A DNA stretch of 64,000 nucleotides from Flavobacterium sp. (GTDB lineage: Bacteria; Bacteroidota; Bacteroidia; Flavobacteriales; Flavobacteriaceae), in contig NZ_JAIXTJ010000034.1 in assembly GCF_027483985.1 (NCBI RefSeq), positions 62,001-126,000 of the forward strand. Direction: 5' to 3'. A program made the translations under genes and the position numbers. This document shows positions 42,929-50,462 of the stretch, in pieces. The stretch's first letter is position 1, and every line of letters starts with the position of its first letter. The notes beneath the pieces were generated by a model. The model ran no database searches. It had not been told where the DNA came from and saw only the letters and a list, made by a program, of their open reading frames with translations.

Positions 42929-44125
42929 ATGGACGAAAAAAATCAAAAATCAACAATCGTTAATCAACAATCGTTAATTAATATTGCAATAATAGGTTCG
43001 GGAACAATGGGAAGTGGCATCGCACAGGTAGCCGCAACAGCAGGTTGTGAAGTAAAAATTTACGACACCAATCTCGAGGCGCTTGCCAAAAGCAAATCCA
43101 ATATCGAAAATACGCTATCTAAATTAGTCGAAAAAGCAAAAATAGACGAGCACGAAAAATCCCGAATCGAAAACAATATTTCCTACGCACACACATTAGG
43201 AGAATTATCGCATTCCGATTTAGTGATCGAGGCCATAATTGAAAATATGGAAATCAAGCGAAAATTATTTTCTGAATTAGAAAATTACGTCTCGCCCGAA
43301 ACCATTTTAGCATCCAATACATCTTCCTTATCAATAGCTTCCATTGCTGCTTCTTGTCAAAAACCAGAACGCGTCATTGGAATTCACTTTTTTAATCCAG
43401 CGCCATTAATGCAATTGGTTGAGGTAATTCCAGCGGTTCAAACCAGCGAAGAAGTACTTCAAAAATCAGTGCAAATTATCTCCGATTGGAAAAAAGTAGT
43501 AGCCGTTGCTAAAGACACACCAGGATTTATAGTAAACCGTGTAGCAAGACCTTTTTACAGCGAAAGTTTACGAATTTATGATGAAGGAGTTGCTGATTTT
43601 GCAACATTAGATTGGGCTTTAAAAACCATCGGCGGATTCAGAATGGGACCATTCGAATTAATGGATATGATAGGTCACGATGTAAATTATATAGTTACTG
43701 AAACCGTATTCACAGCCTTCTATTTCGATCCAAAATTCAAACCATCATTCACACAAAAAAGATTGTTGGAAGCAGGGTTTTTAGGAAGAAAATCAGGTCG
43801 CGGATTTTACAATTACTATCAAGAATTACCAAAACCAACTGAGGATTTGACTTTAGCAAAAGCAATTTTCGAAAGAGTAGTAGTAATGCTAATCAACGAA
43901 GCTGCTGACACATTCTTTTTAAACATAGCATCAGCCAAAGACATCGACAACGCCATGACCAAAGGAGTAAATTACCCAAAAGGATTACTAGCTTGGGCAG
44001 ACGAACTAGGAATCAATTGGTGTGTAGAAAAACTAGACGAACTCTACAACGAATACCACGAAGATAGATACCGTTGCAGTCCAATATTAAGAAGGATGGC
44101 TAAAGAAAATAAAAATTTTTATTAA
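42929..44125 (+). CDS. paaH: 3-hydroxyadipyl-CoA dehydrogenase
   Basis: 398 aa from ATG 42929. NAD-binding Rossmann motif IAIIGSGTMGSGIAQ at about residues 19-33, SNTSSLSI and GIHFFNPAPLMQLVEV (catalytic His region), then two C-terminal 3-HCDH domains (GFIVNRVARPFYSES; LAWADELGINW). It oxidises 3-hydroxyadipyl-CoA to the 3-oxo form. The unusual first 17 residues (DEKNQKSTIVNQQSLIN) are encoded by an AATCnnn heptad array that in the other gaps is non-coding. Confidence 0.93.
   Translation: MDEKNQKSTIVNQQSLINIAIIGSGTMGSGIAQVAATAGCEVKIYDTNLEALAKSKSNIENTLSKLVEKAKIDEHEKSRIENNISYAHTLGELSHSDLVIEAIIENMEIKRKLFSELENYVSPETILASNTSSLSIASIAASCQKPERVIGIHFFNPAPLMQLVEVIPAVQTSEEVLQKSVQIISDWKKVVAVAKDTPGFIVNRVARPFYSESLRIYDEGVADFATLDWALKTIGGFRMGPFELMDMIGHDVNYIVTETVFTAFYFDPKFKPSFTQKRLLEAGFLGRKSGRGFYNYYQELPKPTEDLTLAKAIFERVVVMLINEAADTFFLNIASAKDIDNAMTKGVNYPKGLLAWADELGINWCVEKLDELYNEYHEDRYRCSPILRRMAKENKNFY
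42941..42975 (+). repeat. AATCnnn heptad array inside the paaH coding sequence
   Basis: Five exact-phase units AATCAAA, AATCAAC, AATCGTT, AATCAAC, AATCGTT, followed by AATTAAT. Because three 7-mers equal seven codons, the peptide itself shows a 7-residue repeat: NQKSTIV then NQQSLIN. Confidence 0.85.
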
Positions 44126-44130
44126 CCAAA

Positions 44131-44192
44131 AACTTTGCGACTCTGCATCTTTGCGAGAGAAAACTTAATGAATCTTAATACCTTAATGGTTT
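44131..44192 (+). repeat. CTTTGCG-type and CTTAATG-type repeats before paaI
   Basis: 44131-44162 has CTTTGCG, CTCTGCA, CTTTGCG units at 8-nt steps; 44164-44192 is copy 3 of the CTTAATG repeat. The end lies 5 nt before the paaI start. A relative of the CTTTGCG type is at 48862-48935. Confidence 0.65.
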
Positions 44193-44197
44193 AAAAA

Positions 44198-44605
44198 ATG
44201 GAAGGAACAAAAATACCATACAAAATGTTAAGTCAAGACGCCTACAGCCAATGGCTCGGCATCGAAATTCTCGAATGCGAAATTGGTCGTTGCAAAGTAG
44301 CTATGACGGTTCGCAAAGAAATGCTCAACAGTATGTTCAAAGCCCACGGCGGAATCACCTATTCGTTGGCCGACACCGCTTTTGGATTCGCCGCCAACAC
44401 GCACGGTAAATTTTCCGTTTCCATCGAAACCTCAATAAATCACATCGAAGCCGTAAACGAAGGAGATTATTTAACCGCCGAATCAGTAATAGAAAAAGTA
44501 AATAACAAACTGGCATTCAATATTATAGAAGTAAAACGAGGCAACGAATTGGTAGCACTTTTCAAAGGCGTAGTTTATCGCACACAAAAAGATTGGGAAG
44601 AATAA
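44198..44605 (+). CDS. paaI: Hydroxyphenylacetyl-CoA thioesterase
   Basis: 135 aa hot-dog-fold thioesterase. MLNSMFKAHGGITYSLADTAFGFAAN contains the PaaI motif with the HGG and catalytic Asp. PaaI frees CoA from dead-end intermediates of the pathway. Length and neighbours are typical. Confidence 0.94.
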   Translation: MEGTKIPYKMLSQDAYSQWLGIEILECEIGRCKVAMTVRKEMLNSMFKAHGGITYSLADTAFGFAANTHGKFSVSIETSINHIEAVNEGDYLTAESVIEKVNNKLAFNIIEVKRGNELVALFKGVVYRTQKDWEE

Positions 44606-44697
44606 GATTAACGATTGAAGAATATAGATTTTTGATTTTTGAAGTTTCATAAAGCTCTGCAATCAAAAATCGTTAATCAACAATCAAATAAATCATT
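44606..44697 (+). repeat. Inverted heptad array, family A (after paaI)
   Basis: Left arm 44606-44647: GATTAAC, GATTGAA, GAATATA, GATTTTT, GATTTTT, GAAGTTT, starting at the base after the paaI stop. Right arm from 44661: AATCAAA, AATCGTT, AATCAAC, AATCAAA, TAAATCA, then TTATG at 44696-44700. That ATG opens only a nine-codon frame, unlike the same end before paaZ. Confidence 0.87.
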
Positions 44698-44700
44698 ATG

Positions 44701-44796
44701 AGCGAATGGCTCGGGCATTTTCAGTAATGGCAATTCCTGCTTTCCGTTCCAAGTCCCGAAAAAATCGGGAGCTTTCCTCTCCAATCAGGGCTAAAT
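44701..44796 (+). repeat. Structured repeat element, family C (copy 2)
   Basis: AGCGAATGGCTCGGGCA at the left, TCCTGCTTTCCG inside, hairpin TCCCGA-AAAAA-TCGGGA, and CAATCAGGGCTA at the right. It lies between two complete family-A heptad arrays. Confidence 0.7.
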
Positions 44797-44833
44797 AGTA
44801 ATTGTATTGAATAGAAAATAGAATAAAAAAAGG

Positions 44834-44922
44834 GATTAACGATTGAAGATTAACGATTTTTGATTTTAGAACTAATCTAAATCAACAATCAACAATCAAC
44901 AATCAACAATCAACAATCAAAC
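44834..44922 (+). repeat. Inverted heptad array, family A (before paaJ), with perfect AATCAAC x5
   Basis: Left arm 44834-44868: GATTAAC, GATTGAA, GATTAAC, GATTTTT, GATTTTA. Right arm 44880-44914 has five exact copies of AATCAAC, then AATCAAAC directly before the paaJ ATG. It is the most regular right arm in the window and suggests recent unit amplification. Confidence 0.9.
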
Positions 44923-46125
44923 ATGGAAGCATACATAATAGACGGAGTAAGAACTCCAATAGGAAGTTACCAAGGAACATTAGCATCGGTTCGTCCAGAT
45001 GATTTAGGAGCTTTGGTTATCAAATCCGTAGTAGAAAATAATCCAAACATTCCAAAAGAAGCTTACGACGACGTAATCATAGGTTGCGCAAATCAAGCCG
45101 GAGAAGACAATCGTAATGTAGCTAGAATGTCTCTTTTATTAGCTGGATTACCATACACAGTTCCAGGTGAAACCGTAAATCGTTTGTGTAGTTCAGGGTT
45201 ATCAGCCATAATCCACGCCAATCGCGCCATAAAAGCTGGAGACGGACACATTTTTATAGCAGGCGGAATCGAAAATATGACTCGCGGACCATTAGTGGTT
45301 TCCAAACCATCATCAGCTTATGGAACCGATTCTAAAATGTACGACACCAGTTTCGGATGGCGTTTTATAAATCCAAAACTACACGAAATGTACGGTACGG
45401 ATGCAATGGGTGAAACTGCCGAAAATCTAGTAGAAAAATATAATATTACTCGTGAAGACCAAGATGCGTTTGCTTTAAATAGTCAACAAAAAGCAACAGC
45501 AGCCCAAACTTCAGGAAGATTAGCCAAAGAAATAGTAACGGTAGAAATTCCACAAAGAAAAGGCGATGCGATTCAATTCTCAAAAGACGAATTCATAAAG
45601 CCAACCACTTCAATGGAAGGTTTAGCCAAATTACGTCCTGCTTTCAAAAAAGACGGAAGTGTAACTGCAGGAAACGCTTCAGGATTAAATGACGGAGCTT
45701 GTGCAACAATCATTGCATCAGAAGAAGCTGTAAAAAAATACAACCTAAAACCAATAGCTCGAATAGTAAGTTCATCCGTAGTAGGAGTAGAACCAAGAAT
45801 AATGGGAATTGGTCCTGTAGAAGCCACCAAAAAAGCACTAGAAAAAGCAGGTTTAACATTAGACCAAATCGACATAATAGAATTAAACGAAGCCTTCGCA
45901 GCACAAAGTATCGCGTGCATCCGCGAATTAGGATTAAAAGACAACGATCCAAGAATAAATCCAAACGGTGGAGCAATCGCAATTGGTCATCCATTAGGGG
46001 TAACCGGAGCAAGAATAGCGTATTCAGCAGCATTAGAATTACAACTAACGGGAAAACGATATGCATTAATAACAATGTGCATTGGAGTTGGTCAAGGCTA
46101 CGCAGCAATTATAGAAAGAGTATAG
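44923..46125 (+). CDS. paaJ: 3-oxoadipyl-CoA/3-oxo-5,6-dehydrosuberyl-CoA thiolase
   Basis: 400 aa. Thiolase motifs: VNRLCSSGLSAI with acylated Cys at about 89, NPNGGAIAIGHPLGVTGAR with His at about 356, and MCIGVGQG with Cys at about 386. It performs the two thiolytic steps that release acetyl-CoA and succinyl-CoA. The TAG stop overlaps the first base of the next heptad array. Confidence 0.95.
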   Translation: MEAYIIDGVRTPIGSYQGTLASVRPDDLGALVIKSVVENNPNIPKEAYDDVIIGCANQAGEDNRNVARMSLLLAGLPYTVPGETVNRLCSSGLSAIIHANRAIKAGDGHIFIAGGIENMTRGPLVVSKPSSAYGTDSKMYDTSFGWRFINPKLHEMYGTDAMGETAENLVEKYNITREDQDAFALNSQQKATAAQTSGRLAKEIVTVEIPQRKGDAIQFSKDEFIKPTTSMEGLAKLRPAFKKDGSVTAGNASGLNDGACATIIASEEAVKKYNLKPIARIVSSSVVGVEPRIMGIGPVEATKKALEKAGLTLDQIDIIELNEAFAAQSIACIRELGLKDNDPRINPNGGAIAIGHPLGVTGARIAYSAALELQLTGKRYALITMCIGVGQGYAAIIERV

Positions 46126-46234
46126 ATTAACGATTAACGATATTTGATTGTTGATTTAAGAAGTTCAAAAATGCTTCGCCAATTCGAGCAAAGCTCTCGG
46201 GTCAAAAATCGTTAATCAAAAATCAAACAAATCA
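46125..46234 (+). repeat. Inverted heptad array, family A (paaJ-paaZ)
   Basis: Left arm 46125-46166: GATTAAC, GATTAAC, GATATTT, GATTGTT, GATTTAA, GAAGTTC. Central part has its own small dyad around TTCGCCAATTCGAGC. Right arm from 46207: AATCGTT, AATCAAA, AATCAAA, CAAATCA, ending 2 nt before the paaZ ATG. Confidence 0.86.
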
Positions 46235-46236
46235 TT

Positions 46237-48732
46237 ATGAGCAAAACACAACATTACGTACAAGGAAAATGGACATCTGCAACCGGAGAAGGAAAACCTT
46301 CTTACGATGCAGTTACCGGCGAATTCATCGCAGAAACCTCTGTCGAAGGATTAGATATTCCAGCCATTTTACATTACGGAAGAACAATAGGCGGCGAAAA
46401 ACTCCGCAAAATGACCTTCCAAGAACGCGGTAATATGATAAAAAGTTTGGCGATGTATTTAACTAAACGTAAAGAAGCTTTCTACGAAATCAGTTATAGA
46501 ACCGGAGCAACTCGCATCGATTCGTGGATTGATATCGAAGGCGGATTCGGAAATTTATATGCCAATGCATCCTTACGAAAATTATTCCCAAACCAACCGT
46601 ATCATGTAGAAGGCGATCCTATTGATTTGTCGAAAGGCGGTCGATTTATGGCGCATCATATTTTGGTTCCAAAAAAAGGAGTAGCGATTCACATCAACGC
46701 TTTCAATTTCCCAATTTGGGGAATGTTAGAAAAATGTGCCTGCAATTGGATGGCAGGAATGCCAGCGGTTGTTTTACCAGCGCCAGTTACAGCTTATCTA
46801 ACAGAAGCTGTTGTTCGTGAAATCATAGCATCAAATATTTTACCAGAAGGCGCATTGCAACTAATTTCTGGAACAGCTAGAAACATTTTCGACACAGTTG
46901 AAAGTCAAGACGTAATCACATTTACAGGTTCGGCAACCACAGGAAGATTACTAAAATCACATCCAAGATTAATCCAAGAATCGGTTCCGTTTACGATGGA
47001 AGCCGATTCATTAAACGCATCTATTTTAGGAGAAGATGCCGTTCCAGGAACTCCAGAGTTCGATTTATTCATCAACCAAGCTCGAAGCGAAATCACCGTA
47101 AAAGCTGGACAAAAATGTACAGCAATCCGTCGTATGATTGTCCCAGAAAAATTGATGGACGATGTTCAAACTGCTCTTTCAAAATCGTTAGATAAAGTTG
47201 CTATTGGTGATCCAAGATTAAAAGAAGTACGAATGGGCGCATTGGTAAGTAAAGACCAAGTCGATGTTCTAAAAGGAAGAGTTCAAGAATTATCAAAATC
47301 TGCCAAAATAGTTTACGGCGATTTAGAAAAAACCAACATAATCGGATCCGATGAAAAAGGCGCTTTCATTAGCCCAATAATACTTCGAGAAGACAATCCA
47401 TTTACAAATATAGCCGTACACGAAACCGAAGCATTTGGCCCGGTTTCAACAATAATGCCTTATAAGAATTTAGACGAAGCAATCGAATTAGCCCAAATGG
47501 GTAAAGGTTCGTTAGTATCATCTATCGTAACCAATTCAGATGAAATTGCTAAAGAATATGTAGTAAACGCAGCATCACACCACGGAAGAATTTTAGTTCT
47601 AAATCGTGAAAATGCCAAGCAAAGCACAGGCCACGGTTCGCCATTGCCATTATTGGTTCACGGTGGTCCAGGTCGTGCTGGTGGTGGAGAAGAAATGGGT
47701 GGCGTTCGCGGAATCAAACATTATATGCAACGTTGTGCAATTCAAGGTTCGCCTACAACTTTAACCGAAATCACAGGAATTTATCAAGCGAATTCGGCGT
47801 ACAAAGAAATCACGCAACATCCGTTCCAATACCATTGGGAAGACATCCAACCCGGAATGTCATTACGAACGCACAACAGAACGGTTACCGATACCGACAT
47901 CATTAATTTTGCCAATATCACTTGGGATCATTTTTATGCACATACCGATATTACATCACTTGACGGAAGTATTTTTAAGAAAAGAACCGCTCACGGTTAC
48001 TTCATTTTAGCTGCTGCTGCTGGTTTGTTTGTATATCCAAATAAAGGTCCAGTTGCCGCTAATTACGGATTAGAAGAATGTCGTTTCTTACGACCAATTT
48101 ACCACAATGATACGGTTTATGTACGTTTAACGTGCAAACAAAAAGTCGATAGAGATGTAGCTTCAGCTGAACATCCAAGCGGAATTGTAAAATGGTTTGT
48201 AGAAGTTTTTGACACCGAAAACGAATTGGTTGCAGTAGCAACAATTTTAACAATGGTGCAGAAAAAACAAGAGGTTTTCGTTGAAATGACCGATGAAAAA
48301 GTATCGGAATGTCTGAATAAATTAACTGAAAATTCAAAACCAAGTTGGGGAATTCTAACGCCACAACATTTGTTAGAACATTTGGAAGAAGGCTACCGAA
48401 TTATGTCAGGTGAAATTCAAGATTTCGAAATTGCCACACCCGAAAAGATTTTGGACAAAGTTCATAATTCGTTATACAATTACGATAAATTCCCAATGGG
48501 AACCAAGTTTCCAACGATGAAAAAAGACGAATTGGAAGATTTAATCCATCCCGATTTTGAAACTGCCAAGGCCAAATTTTTCGAAGCCAGAGAACAATAT
48601 AAAACCTTTTTCAAAGAAAATCCTGAAGCGGTTTTAAAGAATATGGTTTTCGGAGAAATGAATAAATACGCTTCTTATCTATTAGAAAGAAAGCACTTAA
48701 ATCATCATTTTGAACAGTTTAATATTTTGTAG
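46237..48732 (+). CDS. paaZ: PaaZ: oxepin-CoA hydrolase and semialdehyde dehydrogenase, with extra C-terminal DUF1569-like domain
   Basis: 831 aa, against about 680 in E. coli. Residues 1-520 are an aldehyde dehydrogenase (FTMEADSLN, VKAGQKCTAIRRM with catalytic Cys at about 294). Residues about 530-680 are a MaoC-like R-hydratase domain (NITWDHFYAHTD) that opens the oxepin ring. Residues about 690-831 are added and match the DUF1569/DinB-like pattern (PSWGILTPQHLLEHLEEGY, NPEAVLKNMVFGEMN, RKHLNHHFEQF) with several His that could bind a metal. The extension is in frame with no sign of error. It may protect against or process reactive intermediates (speculative). Confidence 0.94.
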   Translation: MSKTQHYVQGKWTSATGEGKPSYDAVTGEFIAETSVEGLDIPAILHYGRTIGGEKLRKMTFQERGNMIKSLAMYLTKRKEAFYEISYRTGATRIDSWIDIEGGFGNLYANASLRKLFPNQPYHVEGDPIDLSKGGRFMAHHILVPKKGVAIHINAFNFPIWGMLEKCACNWMAGMPAVVLPAPVTAYLTEAVVREIIASNILPEGALQLISGTARNIFDTVESQDVITFTGSATTGRLLKSHPRLIQESVPFTMEADSLNASILGEDAVPGTPEFDLFINQARSEITVKAGQKCTAIRRMIVPEKLMDDVQTALSKSLDKVAIGDPRLKEVRMGALVSKDQVDVLKGRVQELSKSAKIVYGDLEKTNIIGSDEKGAFISPIILREDNPFTNIAVHETEAFGPVSTIMPYKNLDEAIELAQMGKGSLVSSIVTNSDEIAKEYVVNAASHHGRILVLNRENAKQSTGHGSPLPLLVHGGPGRAGGGEEMGGVRGIKHYMQRCAIQGSPTTLTEITGIYQANSAYKEITQHPFQYHWEDIQPGMSLRTHNRTVTDTDIINFANITWDHFYAHTDITSLDGSIFKKRTAHGYFILAAAAGLFVYPNKGPVAANYGLEECRFLRPIYHNDTVYVRLTCKQKVDRDVASAEHPSGIVKWFVEVFDTENELVAVATILTMVQKKQEVFVEMTDEKVSECLNKLTENSKPSWGILTPQHLLEHLEEGYRIMSGEIQDFEIATPEKILDKVHNSLYNYDKFPMGTKFPTMKKDELEDLIHPDFETAKAKFFEAREQYKTFFKENPEAVLKNMVFGEMNKYASYLLERKHLNHHFEQFNIL

Positions 48733-48738
48733 AATAAT

Positions 48739-48822
48739 GATTAGAAGCTAATCCTGCTATCCGCTATATCTTTTCCTTTTTAAAGAAAAAAGAAAAAGGA
48801 TGCCGCTACTATCAGGGCTAGG
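48739..48822 (+). repeat. Structured repeat element, family C (copy 3)
   Basis: TTAGAAGCTAATCCTGC at the left, CTATCCGC, a hairpin of CCTTTTT and AAAAAGG, GCCGC and CTATCAGGGCTAGG at the right. Shorter left end than copies 1 and 2. Confidence 0.68.
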
Positions 48823-48861
48823 AATAAGTAGTAACGAAAAAAAATATATTAAAAATAACTA

Positions 48862-48935
48862 AAGCTTTGCGCCTTAGCGTCTTTGCGAGAAACAAACATC
48901 GCGAACCTTGCGATAACCTCGCGACTTTGCAGTTA
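48862..48935 (+). repeat. CTTTGCG-type repeat before the crotonase gene
   Basis: CTTTGCG, CTTAGCG, CTTTGCG at 8-nt steps, then CTTGCGA and CTCGCGACTTTGC. It ends 9 nt before the start codon. It inflates the open frame upstream of ATG 48945. Confidence 0.65.
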
Positions 48936-48944
48936 AATAAAAAT

Positions 48945-49694
48945 ATGGAAGCATACGTAAAACAAAACATTCAAAACAACATCGCCACCATAGAGTTCTT
49001 TCATCCAGAACAAAACTCCTTGCCAAGCGATATATTAGCACAATTAGCCAACACAATAACAGAAGTTGGAAATAATTCAGAAGTAAAAGTAATCATCCTA
49101 AAAAGTGGTGGTGACCGAACTTTTTGCGCCGGAGCCAGTTTTCAAGAACTAATTTCCATCAACGATGCTGCAACCGGAAAAGTATTTTTCTCAGGATTTG
49201 CCAACGTAATCAACGCAATGCGAAAATGTCCAAAATTCATCATCGGAAGAATTCAAGGAAAAACAGTTGGTGGCGGAGTAGGAATAGCAGCATCAACCGA
49301 TTATTGTATGGCAACAAAATTTGCAGCAATAAAATTATCAGAATTAAACGTCGGAATCGGACCATTTGTAGTTTCTCCAGCCATCGAGAGAAAAATGGGA
49401 GTTTCGGCAATGTCACAAATCGCAATCGACGCCAACACATTTTATGAAGCTAATTGGGCAAAGGAAAAAGGATTGTTTGCTCAAGTATTTGAAAATATAG
49501 AAGAAATGGACGAAGCCGTTCAAAAATTCGCCCAACATTTATGCACTTACAATCCAGAAGCGATGACCGAAATGAAAAAAGTTTTTTGGAGAGGAACAGA
49601 AGATTGGGACAATTTACTTGCCGAAAGAGCAGCAATAAGCGGAAGATTAGTTTTGTCTGATTTTACAAAAGAAACGTTGAAAAAGTTTAAGTAA
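48945..49694 (+). CDS. Enoyl-CoA hydratase/isomerase family protein (possible PaaF-type)
   Basis: 249 aa from ATG 48945 (MEAYVKQNIQNNIATIEF); an earlier in-frame start would lie in the CTTTGCG repeat. Crotonase fold with oxyanion-hole motifs FCAGASFQEL and GKTVGGGVGIAAS. In standard hydratases the second motif has Glu after GGG-C; here that position is Gly in GGGVGIAAS, while SELNVGIGPF keeps a Glu near the second site. So dehydratase activity of the PaaF type is not certain. It lies downstream of paaZ, where the 2,3-dehydroadipyl-CoA hydratase step is otherwise missing. Confidence 0.85.
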   Translation: MEAYVKQNIQNNIATIEFFHPEQNSLPSDILAQLANTITEVGNNSEVKVIILKSGGDRTFCAGASFQELISINDAATGKVFFSGFANVINAMRKCPKFIIGRIQGKTVGGGVGIAASTDYCMATKFAAIKLSELNVGIGPFVVSPAIERKMGVSAMSQIAIDANTFYEANWAKEKGLFAQVFENIEEMDEAVQKFAQHLCTYNPEAMTEMKKVFWRGTEDWDNLLAERAAISGRLVLSDFTKETLKKFK

Positions 49695-49787
49695 GAAGAT
49701 AGAGGCAAGAAGATAGAGGCAAGAAAAATTTCATATAAGCCTGTCTTTCATCTTGCAGCGAAGCGGTCTTTCATCTATAATCTAAAA
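49694..49787 (+). repeat. Inverted heptad array, AGAnnnn x5 ... TCTnnnn x5
   Basis: Left arm 49694-49728: AGAAGAT, AGAGGCA, AGAAGAT, AGAGGCA, AGAAAAA; its first A is the last base of the crotonase stop. Right arm from 49744: TCTTTCA, TCTTGCA, a 9-nt insert, TCTTTCA, TCTATAA, TCTAAAA, ending 2 nt before the next ATG. Confidence 0.82.
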
Positions 49788-49789
49788 AA

Positions 49790-50398
49790 ATGATATACGA
49801 ATTCAAAGGGTTCATCCCAGTAATACACGAAAGTAGTTTTATCCATCCGCAAGCTGCGGTTACAGGTAATGTGATTATTGGAAAAAACGTATACGTTGGT
49901 CCAGGCGCAGCGATTCGTGGCGATTGGGGCGAAATCATTATTGAAGACGGCTGTAACGTTCAAGAAAATTGTACGATTCATATGTTTCCCGGTAAATCAA
50001 TGGTTTTGAAAGCTGGTGCACACATTGGTCACGGAGCAATTATTCACGGAGCAAATATTGGGAAAAATTGTTTGGTCGGAATGAACGCTGTAATTATGGA
50101 TGACGTAAATGTTGGAGATGAATGTATTATTGGAGCATTAAGTTTCATAAAAGCCGGAATGCAAATTCCAAACCGAAAAATGGTAGTGGGAAATCCAGCA
50201 ACAATTATAAAAGATGTTTCCGATGAAATGATTGATTGGAAAACCAAAGGAACTGCTTTATATCAGCAATTGCCAAAAGAATGTTACGAAACATTAAAAG
50301 CAGTGGAACCTTTGCGAGAAATTCCAGCCAATCGACCAACGCAAGAAGCATTTTATAAAACATTAGAAGAATTTAAATTAAAAGAAAATAGAAAATAG
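49790..50398 (+). CDS. paaY: PaaY-like gamma-class carbonic anhydrase/hexapeptide-repeat protein
   Basis: 202 aa left-handed beta-helix protein. Hexapeptide repeats run from about residue 12 to 150 (VTGNVIIGKNVYVGPGAAIRGD, HIGHGAIIHGANIGKNCLVGMNA in part), with metal-ligand His in HMFPG, HIGHG. PaaY from paa clusters is a trimeric thioesterase/carbonic anhydrase-like protein that hydrolyses dead-end CoA esters. The last five residues (KENRK) come from the start of the next AGAnnnn heptad array. Confidence 0.85.
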   Translation: MIYEFKGFIPVIHESSFIHPQAAVTGNVIIGKNVYVGPGAAIRGDWGEIIIEDGCNVQENCTIHMFPGKSMVLKAGAHIGHGAIIHGANIGKNCLVGMNAVIMDDVNVGDECIIGALSFIKAGMQIPNRKMVVGNPATIIKDVSDEMIDWKTKGTALYQQLPKECYETLKAVEPLREIPANRPTQEAFYKTLEEFKLKENRK

Positions 50399-50459
50399 AG
50401 AAAAGAATATAGACCGATTGTAAGTCTATTTTCTATACTCTATTCTCTTTCATCTCAAA
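50383..50459 (+). repeat. Inverted heptad array, AGAnnnn x5 ... TCTnnnn x5 (paaY-E2)
   Basis: Left arm 50383-50417: AGAAAAT, AGAAAAT, AGAGAAA, AGAATAT, AGACCGA, beginning inside the last codons of the PaaY-like gene. Right arm 50425-50459: TCTATTT, TCTATAC, TCTATTC, TCTTTCA, TCTCAAA, ending 3 nt before the E2 ATG. Spacer only 7 nt. Confidence 0.88.
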
Positions 50460-50462
50460 AAA

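Noticed and set aside
44698..44727. Nine-codon ORF beginning at the ATG that ends the 44606-44697 array
   Set aside because: Too short and made of family C repeat sequence; no protein support.
45699..46130. Long open frames in other phases within paaJ
   Set aside because: They are shadows of the thiolase gene, with basic low-complexity translations and no family features.
40930..46234. Intrinsic terminators between the paa genes
   Set aside because: The heptad hairpins lack GC-rich stems followed by T-tracts and run straight into start codons of the same pathway; operon continuity is more plausible.
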